A stretch of DNA of 49,158 nucleotides from Actinomycetes bacterium (GTDB lineage: Bacteria > Actinomycetota > Acidimicrobiia > Acidimicrobiales > JAJYXR01): the NCBI GenBank assembly GCA_021801525.1, contig JAJYXW010000084.1, forward strand, positions 1 through 49,158, written 5' to 3'. Position numbers and translations under genes: made by a program. Positions within the stretch are counted from its first letter, which is position 1. Each line of letters begins with the position of its first letter. Shown here in pieces: positions 8,824 to 16,574 of the stretch. Below the pieces are notes generated by a model, which saw only the letters and a program-made list of their open reading frames with translations, was not told the origin of the DNA and ran no database searches.

Positions 8824-10601
8824 GCGGCTGACGCGCTTGACATGGCGGCGCTGAGCGCGTCCGCGGACGCGCTCTTCATCGCGCGCTCAGGCTCTTCGGC
8901 AGCAGGCCCGACGTAGTGAGCCTCACGGTGCACGAACCTCCCGCCTCGCATCCACGAGGCTACGGCGGCGAGCAGGCACATGGCCATGGCGAATACGAAC
9001 ACGATGACCAGCCCGTGGTGGAACGGTCCAGAGATGAGCGTCGGGAAGAAGTGCTTGCCGGTGAGGTGCGCAGCCGCTGCCGGCGCCAGGTGTCCTAACA
9101 CCTTGGGACCGAGCAGGTGCGCCATGGGGTTGTAGCCGAGGAAACCGGCGAACAGGTAGCCCATCGGCGGCAGGTGGGCGAGGCCCGCAGCTGTCTGCGA
9201 CGGCACCCCCGAGGCGCTGAGCCCGCCGAAGATCGCAGCCGGCATCGACGTCGCGAGCCCCGCAACCATCAGGGAGAAGAAGATCCCCATCGACAGAGGC
9301 ATGCCGGTGTTCATGAACGTGGTCCTCATCCCCGACGCTGCGCCCCGGTGCTTGGCCGGCGCGGCGTTCATGATGGACGCCATGTTCGGCGCGGCGAACA
9401 TGCCCATCGATACCCCGTTCGTCAATGCGAGCAGGGCGAAGTATGGGTAGGAGAAGTCCACCGGCAGCAGCAGGAACAGGCCGAAGCTGAGCGCCGCGAG
9501 GAGCATCCCCCCTGTCGAGAACCACCGGGCGCCGTAGCGGTCGGAGAGCGCGCCCGACAGCGGGCTCGAGAGTAGGAAGCCGAAGGTGAAGGGGAGCATG
9601 AATATCCCAGCCCAGAGCGGCGTGCTCGCGTACGAGTAGCCGTGCAGGGGAAGCCAAATGCCCTGCAGCCAGATCACCAGGATGAACATGAACCCGCCCC
9701 GGCCGGTGGCAGCGAGGATGCTGGCCAAGTTGCCGGCAGTGAACGCTCGGATGCGGAAGAGCGACATCTTGAACATCGGCTCTGCGACCTTGGTCTCCAC
9801 GACGGCAAAGGAGACGAGAAGCGCGACGCCGAGGCTCAGGCAGGTGAGCACGAGCGGGCTTCCCCATCCCATGGTGCTGTGCCCGTAGGGGCGGATGCCA
9901 TAGGTGATGCCGACCAGGATCAACGTGAGCCCGGCGGCGAAGGTGAGGTTGCCCAGCCAGTCGATCCGCGCCGGCGTGCGGATGCCTCGGTCCTCGAGCT
10001 TCAGGTACGCCCACGCGGTGGCGAAGATGCCTATCGGCACATTGATGAGGAACACGAGGCGCCAGTCGATGCTGGCGAGGGCACCCCCGAGGAGCAGCCC
10101 GAAGAACGAGCCCACTATGCCCGCGATGGTGTTGACGCCCATGGCCATGCCCCGCTCTTCTACTGGGAAGGCGTCGGTGAGGATGGCTCCGGAGTTCGCG
10201 AACAGGAAGGCGCCTCCTACCCCCTGGACCATGCGGGCAACGATGATGGCGAGCGCGCCCGCTGACCCGCTCCACGGCATGAAGGCGAGGAAGGCCGATG
10301 CAACTGTGAAAACCGCGAAGCCAAGGTTGTAGGTGCGGACCCGCCCGAACATGTCCCCAAGGCGCCCTACGGTCACCACGAGAACGGCGGTGACGAGCAG
10401 GTATCCCATCAGCACCCACAGCAGGTAGGAGAAGTTCTGCGGGTCGAGGGGGTCGAGATGGATGCCCCTGAAGATCGCGGGCATCGCGACCAGCAGCGCA
10501 GACCCGTCGATCGCGGCCATGAGGATCCCGATCGTGGTGTTGGACAGCGCGATCCACTTGTAGCTGTCGCTTCGGGTCTGCGCCGGGCTGTGGTCGTTCA
10601 T
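8739..10601 (-). CDS. MFS drug/proton antiporter, DHA2 (EmrB/QacA) type
   Basis: 620 residues; ATG at 10601 follows AGAGGAG. About 14 hydrophobic helices are visible. Family motifs are present: LGDMFGRVRTYNLGF (motif A), ARMVQGVGGAFLFANSGAIL (motif C-like) and DWRLVFLINVPIG. The large loop (about 440-520) and the Ala/Ser/Pro/Thr-rich tail (last 45 residues) look accessory; the tail overlaps the AIM24 gene convergently. It is divergent from the MarR gene, the usual arrangement for an exporter controlled by its neighbour. The exported substrate cannot be read from sequence. Confidence 0.9.
   Translation of the reverse strand: MNDHSPAQTRSDSYKWIALSNTTIGILMAAIDGSALLVAMPAIFRGIHLDPLDPQNFSYLLWVLMGYLLVTAVLVVTVGRLGDMFGRVRTYNLGFAVFTVASAFLAFMPWSGSAGALAIIVARMVQGVGGAFLFANSGAILTDAFPVEERGMAMGVNTIAGIVGSFFGLLLGGALASIDWRLVFLINVPIGIFATAWAYLKLEDRGIRTPARIDWLGNLTFAAGLTLILVGITYGIRPYGHSTMGWGSPLVLTCLSLGVALLVSFAVVETKVAEPMFKMSLFRIRAFTAGNLASILAATGRGGFMFILVIWLQGIWLPLHGYSYASTPLWAGIFMLPFTFGFLLSSPLSGALSDRYGARWFSTGGMLLAALSFGLFLLLPVDFSYPYFALLALTNGVSMGMFAAPNMASIMNAAPAKHRGAASGMRTTFMNTGMPLSMGIFFSLMVAGLATSMPAAIFGGLSASGVPSQTAAGLAHLPPMGYLFAGFLGYNPMAHLLGPKVLGHLAPAAAAHLTGKHFFPTLISGPFHHGLVIVFVFAMAMCLLAAVASWMRGGRFVHREAHYVGPAAEEPERAMKSASADALSAAMSSASAAQTPRPSKPPTTPPATPPATGLATSPPR
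8853..8874. terminator. 22-bp perfect palindrome after the AIM24 gene
   Basis: GAGCGCGTCCG and its exact complement meet without a spacer, 30 bp after the AIM24 stop and inside the C-terminal codons of the MFS gene (read there as SASADAL). It could terminate AIM24 transcription; there is no T-tract. Its 16-bp core also occurs at 392-407. Confidence 0.35.
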
Positions 10602-10678
10602 GGTCTCCTCTGGGGGGCCTGGGTCTTTTGGGCCTGGGTCTCCATTCGCCAACATCCCAGCAGCACCAAATATTTCGA

Positions 10679-10706
10679 CAGATGTATAGTTTATCTGATG
10701 TCAGAT
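10679..10706 (+). promoter_or_regulatory. MarR promoter and operator-like inverted repeats
   Basis: CAGAT (10679-10683) pairs with ATCTG (10693-10697), and ATCTGA (10693-10698) pairs with TCAGAT (10701-10706) across the start codon. A -10-like TATAGT (10685-10690) lies 7 nt before the ATG, and there is no Shine-Dalgarno, which suggests a leaderless transcript. A repressor bound here would cover its own start and the divergent MFS promoter region. Confidence 0.55.
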
Positions 10707-11210
10707 CGAGGCGCGGCCCGGAGAAGCGAGGAGCAGAGGCCGCATGCCGAGAGAGCGCGCTTCGAGCTGCTATCCCGGCTGAGCGAGCTCTGGCCCGAGA
10801 TCTTCCGCCACGTGCGCGTCGCCAAGTCTCCCGAGCTCGGGGAGCAGATCGCAGGCGAGCTCGGCACCGTAACGGTCCACCAGGTGGAAGCCCTATGGGC
10901 TCTCGAACGTGGACCGCTCACGATGTCGCAGCTTGCACGGGCCCTGAAGGTGTCGGAGAGCGCTGCGACGGCACTTGTCGAGCGGCTGGTGCGCCACAGC
11001 CTGGTGGAGCGCAGGTCCGACCCCAGGGATCGCCGAATCGTGATGGTGGAGCTCTCCGAGCGCGCCCACGCTCTCTCCGAGCAGGTTGCCAAGCATCGCC
11101 TGGCGGCATTCGGGGAGGTGTTCGGCGTGCTGTCCGACGACCGCCTGTACGACGTGGTGACCGCCCTCGAAGAGGTGGCCGACAACCTGCCCGAGGAGCA
11201 GGGCCCCTGA
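10698..11210 (+). CDS. MarR family transcriptional regulator
   Basis: 170 residues from ATG at 10698. Winged-helix MarR layout: dimerisation helices at the ends, a central HTH (LTMSQLARALKVSESAATALVERLV) and a wing (VERRSDPRDRRIVMVELSE) with the DxRD-type motif typical of the family. It is divergent from the MFS exporter with a 96-bp spacer holding operator-like repeats, so it probably represses itself and the exporter until a ligand binds. No cysteine-based redox sensor pattern is visible. The upstream reading frame is a shadow of the spacer. Confidence 0.9.
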   Translation: MSDRGAARRSEEQRPHAERARFELLSRLSELWPEIFRHVRVAKSPELGEQIAGELGTVTVHQVEALWALERGPLTMSQLARALKVSESAATALVERLVRHSLVERRSDPRDRRIVMVELSERAHALSEQVAKHRLAAFGEVFGVLSDDRLYDVVTALEEVADNLPEEQGP

Positions 11211-11272
11211 GGGTGGTACTCCAGGAGCGGCGAAGGCGCCGGAGCACGGAACCGGGAGCCTGCGGCGTGCGT

Positions 11273-11304
11273 CCAAGTAGTGGCTAGCCCAAGTAGTGGC
11301 TAGC
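11273..11304 (+). repeat. Perfect 16-bp tandem duplication upstream of 11326
   Basis: CCAAGTAGTGGCTAGC occurs twice head-to-tail, ending 21 bp before the start codon of the membrane-anchored protein. Its position in the leader could affect expression; it may simply be a slippage product. Confidence 0.85.
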
Positions 11305-11325
11305 ATCGCGCGAAAGGGGGCAGGG

Positions 11326-12396
11326 ATGAACGGTGACCAGGAAGAAGGGGGCCGCTCGGGCGAGGGGAGAGGTGAGCCGTCGTTCCCGGGACCCGACCGC
11401 CTCCCCGCAGCCAGATGGCGTGCAGTGCGGGTTGTCCTGGTCGCGGCCGTCCTGGCGGCTGCGGTTTTGACACCCGCCTTGGTGCTGAGCGGGCATACGG
11501 GCAGACGCACTGGCTCGTCACCGAACCACCTGGCCAACAGCTCCAGGCATGAACGCCTCGGGGGGCCGGTCATGGCGCGGGTCTCCGCCGCGCTGGCAAA
11601 GACGCACGCGGCCAACCTCCAGGTGACCTACTTGCTCACCGAGGTGCCCTCAGGCGGGAACCCCAGCGCCGGCGGCGGAAACGGCCAGCGCGTGAGCGGG
11701 AGCGGCCAGATCGGTCCCGAGTACGTGAACGTCTCTGCAAGGCTCTCGGACGGCCTGTCGGTGCAGGTGGCCGTCGGGCCGAACGGCGTGGTGGAGATGG
11801 GCGGTGCCGGCTACGGCAACAGCTTGCCGCCGGGGGCGGCCGGGGGCTCCGGGGCGGCCGGGGGCTCCGGGGCGGCCGGGGGCTCCGGGGGTTCCTCGCT
11901 CTCGGGGTTCGTCTCGCTCGTCGAGCAGACTCTCGGCTGGCGTGAAGGAGCGATCGCCATGCTTGCCCTGGCGAGCCCGGAGGGCTTCCTGGGTGTGGCA
12001 GCCCGGGAGGTGACGGCGGCAAAGGAAACGGGAACCTCTACACTGAACGGCATCCCCGTCACCGACTACACGCTCACTCTCGACCTGGCCCAGCTCCTGT
12101 CGGCACCGGGGCTCACGGCGGACGAAGCCACGACGATCAAGCAGGCGTACGCGCTGCTGGCAGGCCGAGGGTTGTCGGCGCAGACCGTGAACCTCGCGAT
12201 CGACTCGTCGGGATTCGTGTTGCAAGCCATCAGCACGACATCGTTCACCGGCGGCGGCAAGGTGACGCTGGAGGGGACCTTCACTCCCCTACCGGGGTGC
12301 ACCTCGCAGGCGCAGAGCTCGGGGAGCCCCAGCACCACGCTGCCACCCACGACGAGCGTGCCGCCGGTGCCGCCGGTGTCGAGTAGCTGCCCGTGA
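11326..12396 (+). CDS. Membrane-anchored extracellular protein, unknown
   Basis: 356 residues; ATG at 11326 after AAAGGGGGCAGGG. A cytoplasmic N-terminus of about 30 residues is followed by one transmembrane helix (VRVVLVAAVLAAAVLTPALVL). The outer domain (about 75-330) has 'ANLQVTYLLTEV', 'GSGQIGPEYVNVSARL', a Gly/Ala/Ser repeat insert (GAAGGSG x3 at 11836-11890) and 'TLNGIPVTDYTLTLDLAQLL', a layout similar to LppX/LprG-like lipoproteins, though no lipobox is present. It ends in a Thr/Pro-rich tail. Its TGA overlaps the sulfatase GTG (GTGA), so the two are co-translated. Confidence 0.65.
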   Translation: MNGDQEEGGRSGEGRGEPSFPGPDRLPAARWRAVRVVLVAAVLAAAVLTPALVLSGHTGRRTGSSPNHLANSSRHERLGGPVMARVSAALAKTHAANLQVTYLLTEVPSGGNPSAGGGNGQRVSGSGQIGPEYVNVSARLSDGLSVQVAVGPNGVVEMGGAGYGNSLPPGAAGGSGAAGGSGAAGGSGGSSLSGFVSLVEQTLGWREGAIAMLALASPEGFLGVAAREVTAAKETGTSTLNGIPVTDYTLTLDLAQLLSAPGLTADEATTIKQAYALLAGRGLSAQTVNLAIDSSGFVLQAISTTSFTGGGKVTLEGTFTPLPGCTSQAQSSGSPSTTLPPTTSVPPVPPVSSSCP

Positions 12397-13919
12397 GCGG
12401 CTTCGACCCGATCGTCTCCCCGACGCAGAAGCCGGCCGCCAACCTCGAGCCCCGCTTCGTCCACCCGGACCAGGAGCGAGCTGCCGAGGCGCGCATGAGC
12501 GAGTACCGGTCGCGCCATGGCAGGTCCCCGAACATCCTGGTCGTGTTGATGGACGATGTGGGCTGGGGCGATTTCGGATGCTACGGCGGTGGCATCGCGG
12601 TCGGTGCACCGACGCCCAACATCGACAAGCTGGCTCGCCAGGGCCTGCTGCTCACTTCGTGCTATTCGGAGCCGTCGTGCACGCCTTCACGGGCGACCCT
12701 TCTCACTGGGCGCCTGCCGATGCGCCACGGGCTGCAGCGCCCACCGATGTACGGCGATCCGGGCGGCCTCGAGGGGGAGCTGACGCTCGCGGAGCTCTTG
12801 TCCGATGCCGGGTACGCGACTCAGGCAGTCGGAAAGTGGCACCTGGGTGAGAACGAAGCATCCCAGCCGCAGAACGTCGGCTTCGACGACTTCTACGGGT
12901 TCCTCTCGGTGTCGGACATGTACACCGAGTGGCGCGATCCTTACTTCTTCCCGGAGATGGTCTACAGCGCGGCGCGCACCGACTGGGTGAGGAACCTCCC
13001 CTTCAACAAGTGCTTCGTTCATGCGACACGAGGCGGCGCTCTCGAGGAGGTCGAGGAGGTGACTATTCCCGTGCTGTCCCTTCTCGACGCCAAATGGGCG
13101 GAGTACTCGGCGGGCTTCATCCGCCGCATGGCAGGGGAGGACAGGCCATGGTTCCTCTACCACTGCACGCGTGGAGCGCACTTCGACAACTATCCCCACG
13201 AGGACTTTCTCGGGTCTTCCCCTGCCAAGCACCCCTACAAGGACACGATCGTGGAGCTCGACGACATCGTCGGTCGGCTTGTCGCGGTCCTCGAGGAGAC
13301 GGGACAGCTCGAGCACACGATGGTCCTCGTTTCCTCGGACAACGGTCCCGAGATGGAAACCTGGCCGGACGCGGCCTACACGCCGTTTCGCTGTGCCAAG
13401 GGCTCGACCTGGGAGGGAGGGGTCCGGGTGCCGGCCATCTTCTCCTGGCCCGGCATGATCGCCCCCGATCGGGCATCCGACGGGCTGTTCGCCTTCAGCG
13501 ACATCCTGCCTACGGCCCTCGCCATCGCTGGTGCCTCGGAGCGCCTGCCCTCGGACCGCTTCATCGACGGCGTCGACCAGACTTCGATGCTCCTGGCGCC
13601 CGAGGGGATATCCAACCGGAAGTACCACTACTACTGGCTGGGCCAGCTCTTCTCGGCTCTACGCGTTGGCGAGTACAAGTTCATGCTGGCCTCCATCTCC
13701 GATGACGACCGCGACGTAGCAGGCGGAGGAGGCTTCACGGGGGTGTCCAACAAGTATCCCTACGGCCGCCTCTACAACCTCTACCTCGATCCGAAGGAGA
13801 CCCACTCCTACCTGATACGCAAGCTTGCGTACCTCGAGGCGTTCCAGAGCGGGGCTCGCGACCATTTGCTCAGCTTCGGCCAGTACCCGCCGAAGCTTGT
13901 CGTCGGGCTCAACACCTGA
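12393..13919 (+). CDS. Sulfatase (formylglycine type)
   Basis: 508 residues. The GTG at 12393 overlaps the upstream stop. Alkaline-phosphatase-fold sulfatase: N-terminal metal ligands in NILVVLMDDVGWGDFGCYGG (D54/D55), the signature C96-T-P-S-R whose Cys would be oxidised to formylglycine, KWHLGE, and SDNGPE with late metal ligands. Hydrolyses a sulfate ester; substrate unknown. No signal peptide is visible, so it is probably cytoplasmic unless exported with a partner. Coupling to a membrane-anchored protein is unusual. No formylglycine-generating enzyme gene is in the window. The N-terminal 45 residues before the first strand are extra. Confidence 0.88.
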   Translation: MSGFDPIVSPTQKPAANLEPRFVHPDQERAAEARMSEYRSRHGRSPNILVVLMDDVGWGDFGCYGGGIAVGAPTPNIDKLARQGLLLTSCYSEPSCTPSRATLLTGRLPMRHGLQRPPMYGDPGGLEGELTLAELLSDAGYATQAVGKWHLGENEASQPQNVGFDDFYGFLSVSDMYTEWRDPYFFPEMVYSAARTDWVRNLPFNKCFVHATRGGALEEVEEVTIPVLSLLDAKWAEYSAGFIRRMAGEDRPWFLYHCTRGAHFDNYPHEDFLGSSPAKHPYKDTIVELDDIVGRLVAVLEETGQLEHTMVLVSSDNGPEMETWPDAAYTPFRCAKGSTWEGGVRVPAIFSWPGMIAPDRASDGLFAFSDILPTALAIAGASERLPSDRFIDGVDQTSMLLAPEGISNRKYHYYWLGQLFSALRVGEYKFMLASISDDDRDVAGGGGFTGVSNKYPYGRLYNLYLDPKETHSYLIRKLAYLEAFQSGARDHLLSFGQYPPKLVVGLNT

Positions 13920-14005
13920 CCGAGCTGCCGGGAGCCCGACAGGGCCGCTCGGAACCAGACCGAGTTGTCGGGAACCCGACCGCGTTGCCGGGAGCCCGAC
14001 AGGGC
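13920..14005. repeat. Imperfect tandem repeat between convergent genes
   Basis: Three imperfect units of about 22-40 bp built on CCGAGCTGCCGGGAGCCCGAC fill the space between the sulfatase stop and the monooxygenase stop. Parts can fold (CGGGAGCCCG), so it may also act as a bidirectional terminator. Confidence 0.6.
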
Positions 14006-14012
14006 AGTGGTG

Positions 14013-15566
14013 CTAGGCGCCGACCAGCTCGTAGTCCTCGATCTTCGGCCGCAACATCTCGGAGCGGAAGTGGTCGAAGCTCCAGGGCCATGCAGCCGGT
14101 ACTCCGCGATCGTCGAGGTACCAGCTCCTGCAGCCGGTGACCCAGACGGTGTTCTTGGCCGCCTCGACGCGCGCTTCCTCGAAGAGCTCTGCCGCGTCGG
14201 CGGCGGCGCTCACCTCGCGGCAGCGCCCGCTGCAGACGAGGTCGACGAGCTGCATGATGTAGGCGAGCTGCAGCTCCGCTACGTCGATGAGCGAGAAGTT
14301 CCCGACGGGGCCGTTGGGTCCGTTCAGCATGAAGAGGTTGGGAAGCTCGGGCACCGAGACCGCCAGGTACGCCGAGGGCCTGTCCGCCCAGAGCTTGTCT
14401 AGGGAGACCCCGCCACGCCCTATCACCTCGATCGGACGGAGGAATCGGTCGACGCGGAACCCGGTTGCGAGCACCAGGACGTCCAGCTCGTGGAGAGCTC
14501 CGTCCTTGGTCCGCACCCCCTTGGCCTCCACGCGCTCGATCCCCGAGGTGACCAGGTGCGTGCTCGGATGTTGGACTGCCTGGTAGAAGTTCGGGGAGAC
14601 GATGAGGCGCTTGCAGGCTGCCCGGTAGTTGGGCCTGAGCTTCTCGCGCAGGACGGGGTCTTGTACGTTGTCCTCGAGGTTGCGAGTGCAGAGATCCTGG
14701 AGCATCTTCGCCTCCGGCGAGTCCGCTGCCACCACCGCGTTGGCGAAGTAGCGCTCGAAGGTTGCCGACAGCTCCTGGCGTAGCGCCTGCATGGCCGAGG
14801 GATCCTCCCGGTAGCGGGCACGGTCCTCGTCGCTGATCGGCGGGTTGTCCATTGCGAGAACCCACTGGGGGGTCCGCTGGAAGAGGTGGAGCTCGCCCAC
14901 CGTTCCTGCCAATGAAGACACGATTTGCACGGCCGTGGACCCCGTGCCGACCACTCCGATACGAGCTCCCTCGAGCGGGACGTCGTGGTCCCAGCGCGCG
15001 CTGTGGAACTTAGCCCCGGCGAAGTCGTCGATCCCCTCGATGTCAGGGTAGGAGGGGTGGTGGAGCACGCCCGTGGCCGCGATCACGAAGTCGGCTTCGT
15101 CGCGCTCTCCGGTGGAGGTCTCTACCTGCCAGCGCCCGTTTGTGTGCTCTAGCCTCGTCACCTCGGTGTTGTAGCGGATGTAGCGCGCCACCTCGTAGCT
15201 CCGGGCGACCTGCTCGAAGTAAGCCTGGATCTCGGCACCTGGCGAGAAGACGTGGCTCCACTCGGGATTCGGTGCGAAGGAGTAGCTGTAGAGGTGGGAG
15301 GGCACGTCGCATGCGACACCGGGGTAGGTGTTCTCCCTCCAGGTCCCGCCGAGGCGGTCGGCCTTCTCGTAGACCGTGAAGTCAGTGAGCCCGGCCTCCT
15401 TCAGCTTTATGACGCTCAGCAGCCCGGCCATGCCGGCGCCGATCACGACGAATCGAGGGTGCCCGAGCGCGTGCCGGCGGCGCGCCGCGGAGCGGGCCTC
15501 TGTGGTGCCCGGCGTGCCTGCAGCGCCCGACGTGCCGCCTCCGTTCGTGGCCGGCAAGGTATTCAT
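14013..15566 (-). CDS. Flavin-containing monooxygenase, Baeyer-Villiger type
   Basis: 517 residues; ATG at 15566 after GGAGGAGGAT. Two Rossmann motifs are present: VVIGAGMAGLL (FAD, about 40-50) and IGVVGTGSTA (NADPH, about 203-212). Between them FAGAKFHSARW (182-192) fits the BVMO fingerprint FxGxxxHxxxW/P. A 35-residue Ala/Gly/Thr-rich N-terminus is extra. Predicted to insert one oxygen from O2 into ketones with NADPH, forming esters or lactones; the substrate is unknown. It follows a TetR gene on the same strand, with a GGACGAGTGTCC palindrome in its own leader, so it is probably repressed by that TetR. A plausible role is ketone, steroid or cyclic terpenoid degradation. Confidence 0.88.
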   Translation of the reverse strand: MNTLPATNGGGTSGAAGTPGTTEARSAARRRHALGHPRFVVIGAGMAGLLSVIKLKEAGLTDFTVYEKADRLGGTWRENTYPGVACDVPSHLYSYSFAPNPEWSHVFSPGAEIQAYFEQVARSYEVARYIRYNTEVTRLEHTNGRWQVETSTGERDEADFVIAATGVLHHPSYPDIEGIDDFAGAKFHSARWDHDVPLEGARIGVVGTGSTAVQIVSSLAGTVGELHLFQRTPQWVLAMDNPPISDEDRARYREDPSAMQALRQELSATFERYFANAVVAADSPEAKMLQDLCTRNLEDNVQDPVLREKLRPNYRAACKRLIVSPNFYQAVQHPSTHLVTSGIERVEAKGVRTKDGALHELDVLVLATGFRVDRFLRPIEVIGRGGVSLDKLWADRPSAYLAVSVPELPNLFMLNGPNGPVGNFSLIDVAELQLAYIMQLVDLVCSGRCREVSAAADAAELFEEARVEAAKNTVWVTGCRSWYLDDRGVPAAWPWSFDHFRSEMLRPKIEDYELVGA

Positions 15567-15589
15567 CCCATCCTCCTCCCAGGTTGTTT

Positions 15590-15601
15590 GGACGAGTGTC
15601 C
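15590..15601. promoter_or_regulatory. Operator-like palindrome before the monooxygenase
   Basis: GGACGAGTGTCC (GGAC-N4-GTCC) lies 24 bp before the monooxygenase start. The same half-sites and spacing occur at 16361-16372 between the TetR and acyl-CoA synthetase genes. Confidence 0.6.
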
Positions 15602-15675
15602 CATGTATCCGGGCGCTTGTCCAGACCTGGAGAACTGGGCAGAGGCACGCCAGGGCTCGTTGGCGGCAGTCTCCT

Positions 15676-16332
15676 TCACGCTTGGGATCTCAGGCCTACG
15701 GGCGGCTCCAGGCCCGAGAGTGCCGCAAGGTCGCGTTCGATGGCCAGTGGGGTCTTGCCGATGACGGATTGCTGCATGCTTGCGCCGAAGAGGTACGAGG
15801 TGATCGCGGAGGCCCTGTTGGGGGCGTCGCTAGCTCCGGCAGCGACGAGCAACTCCTCGACGTAGGAGGTGAGGAGGACGTGGAGGAGGCGCAGGGGCTC
15901 TACGCGCTGCGCTCTCCGGCGGATTGCCCAGTACTCGAGCCAGAGCGGCATGATCGAGCGGTCGTCGTGAGCGAAGGGCTCCAGGCATACCAACATGGCA
16001 CGCCAGAACACTTTCACCGGATCGACATCGGCACCCGTGGAGGGGTCTGCGTCCGGAAGTGAGGAGACGCTCCGGATCCAGGCGATCCAGGCCATGGTTG
16101 CCTGCAGCATCGCCAGGTCGATGATGTCGTCGACATCGCCGAAGTAGTAGTGGACGGAACCCTTGGAGACCCCTGCGCTCGAAGCTATTGCGCGCACAGT
16201 GCATCCGTGAACGCCGTCTTGGATCAGCACGTCGACTGCCGCCGCGACGATCGCTTGGCGCTTGGCGGCCTGGTTGGGGGACAGCTCTTCCTCGGCGGCG
16301 CCGCCGAGGTATGCAGAGCGGTTCAAGGCCAT
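15676..16332 (-). CDS. TetR family transcriptional regulator
   Basis: 218 residues from ATG at 16332 (GAGGT just upstream); an upstream in-frame ATG at 16452 would run through the putative operator and is less likely. The N-terminal HTH is clear: KRQAIVAAAVDVLIQDGVHGCTVRAIASSAGVSKGSVHYYFGDVDDI. The C-terminal ligand domain is divergent, with aromatic-rich helices (MAWIAWIRSV, PLWLEYWAI) that suit a hydrophobic effector. It sits between the monooxygenase (same strand) and an acyl-CoA synthetase (divergent), both preceded by the GGAC-N4-GTCC motif, so it probably controls both and itself. Confidence 0.87.
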   Translation of the reverse strand: MALNRSAYLGGAAEEELSPNQAAKRQAIVAAAVDVLIQDGVHGCTVRAIASSAGVSKGSVHYYFGDVDDIIDLAMLQATMAWIAWIRSVSSLPDADPSTGADVDPVKVFWRAMLVCLEPFAHDDRSIMPLWLEYWAIRRRAQRVEPLRLLHVLLTSYVEELLVAAGASDAPNRASAITSYLFGASMQQSVIGKTPLAIERDLAALSGLEPPVGLRSQA

Positions 16333-16360
16333 ACCTCGAGCCACCCTGTCCGAAGATTCT

Positions 16361-16372
16361 GGACCACCGTCC
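16361..16372. promoter_or_regulatory. Operator-like palindrome between TetR and acyl-CoA synthetase genes
   Basis: GGACCACCGTCC (GGAC-N4-GTCC), with a further GTCC half-site at 16348-16351, lies 28 bp before the TetR start in the divergent spacer. It shares half-sites and spacing with the site before the monooxygenase. Confidence 0.6.
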
Positions 16373-16574
16373 AATAATAGACAGGTCCCGGGTGCGCCAA
16401 CGCGGCGACCTACCTCGGAGAGGTCGATCCAAGAGGCTCGGCGGACAGGCACGTCGTGCCTCTAAGGTTGCCTCGCGCCAGGAGCGCGAGCCGCTCGGTG
16501 CCGTTTGCAGATCGCGGCGGGACTTGTCACAAGGAAGGCACGGCGCAGAGGAACAGGGCAGGGGAAAGGACGAC

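Noticed and set aside
8923..10557. 544-codon minus-strand ORF
   Set aside because: Shadow of the MFS gene; no membrane helices and very high Arg/His content.
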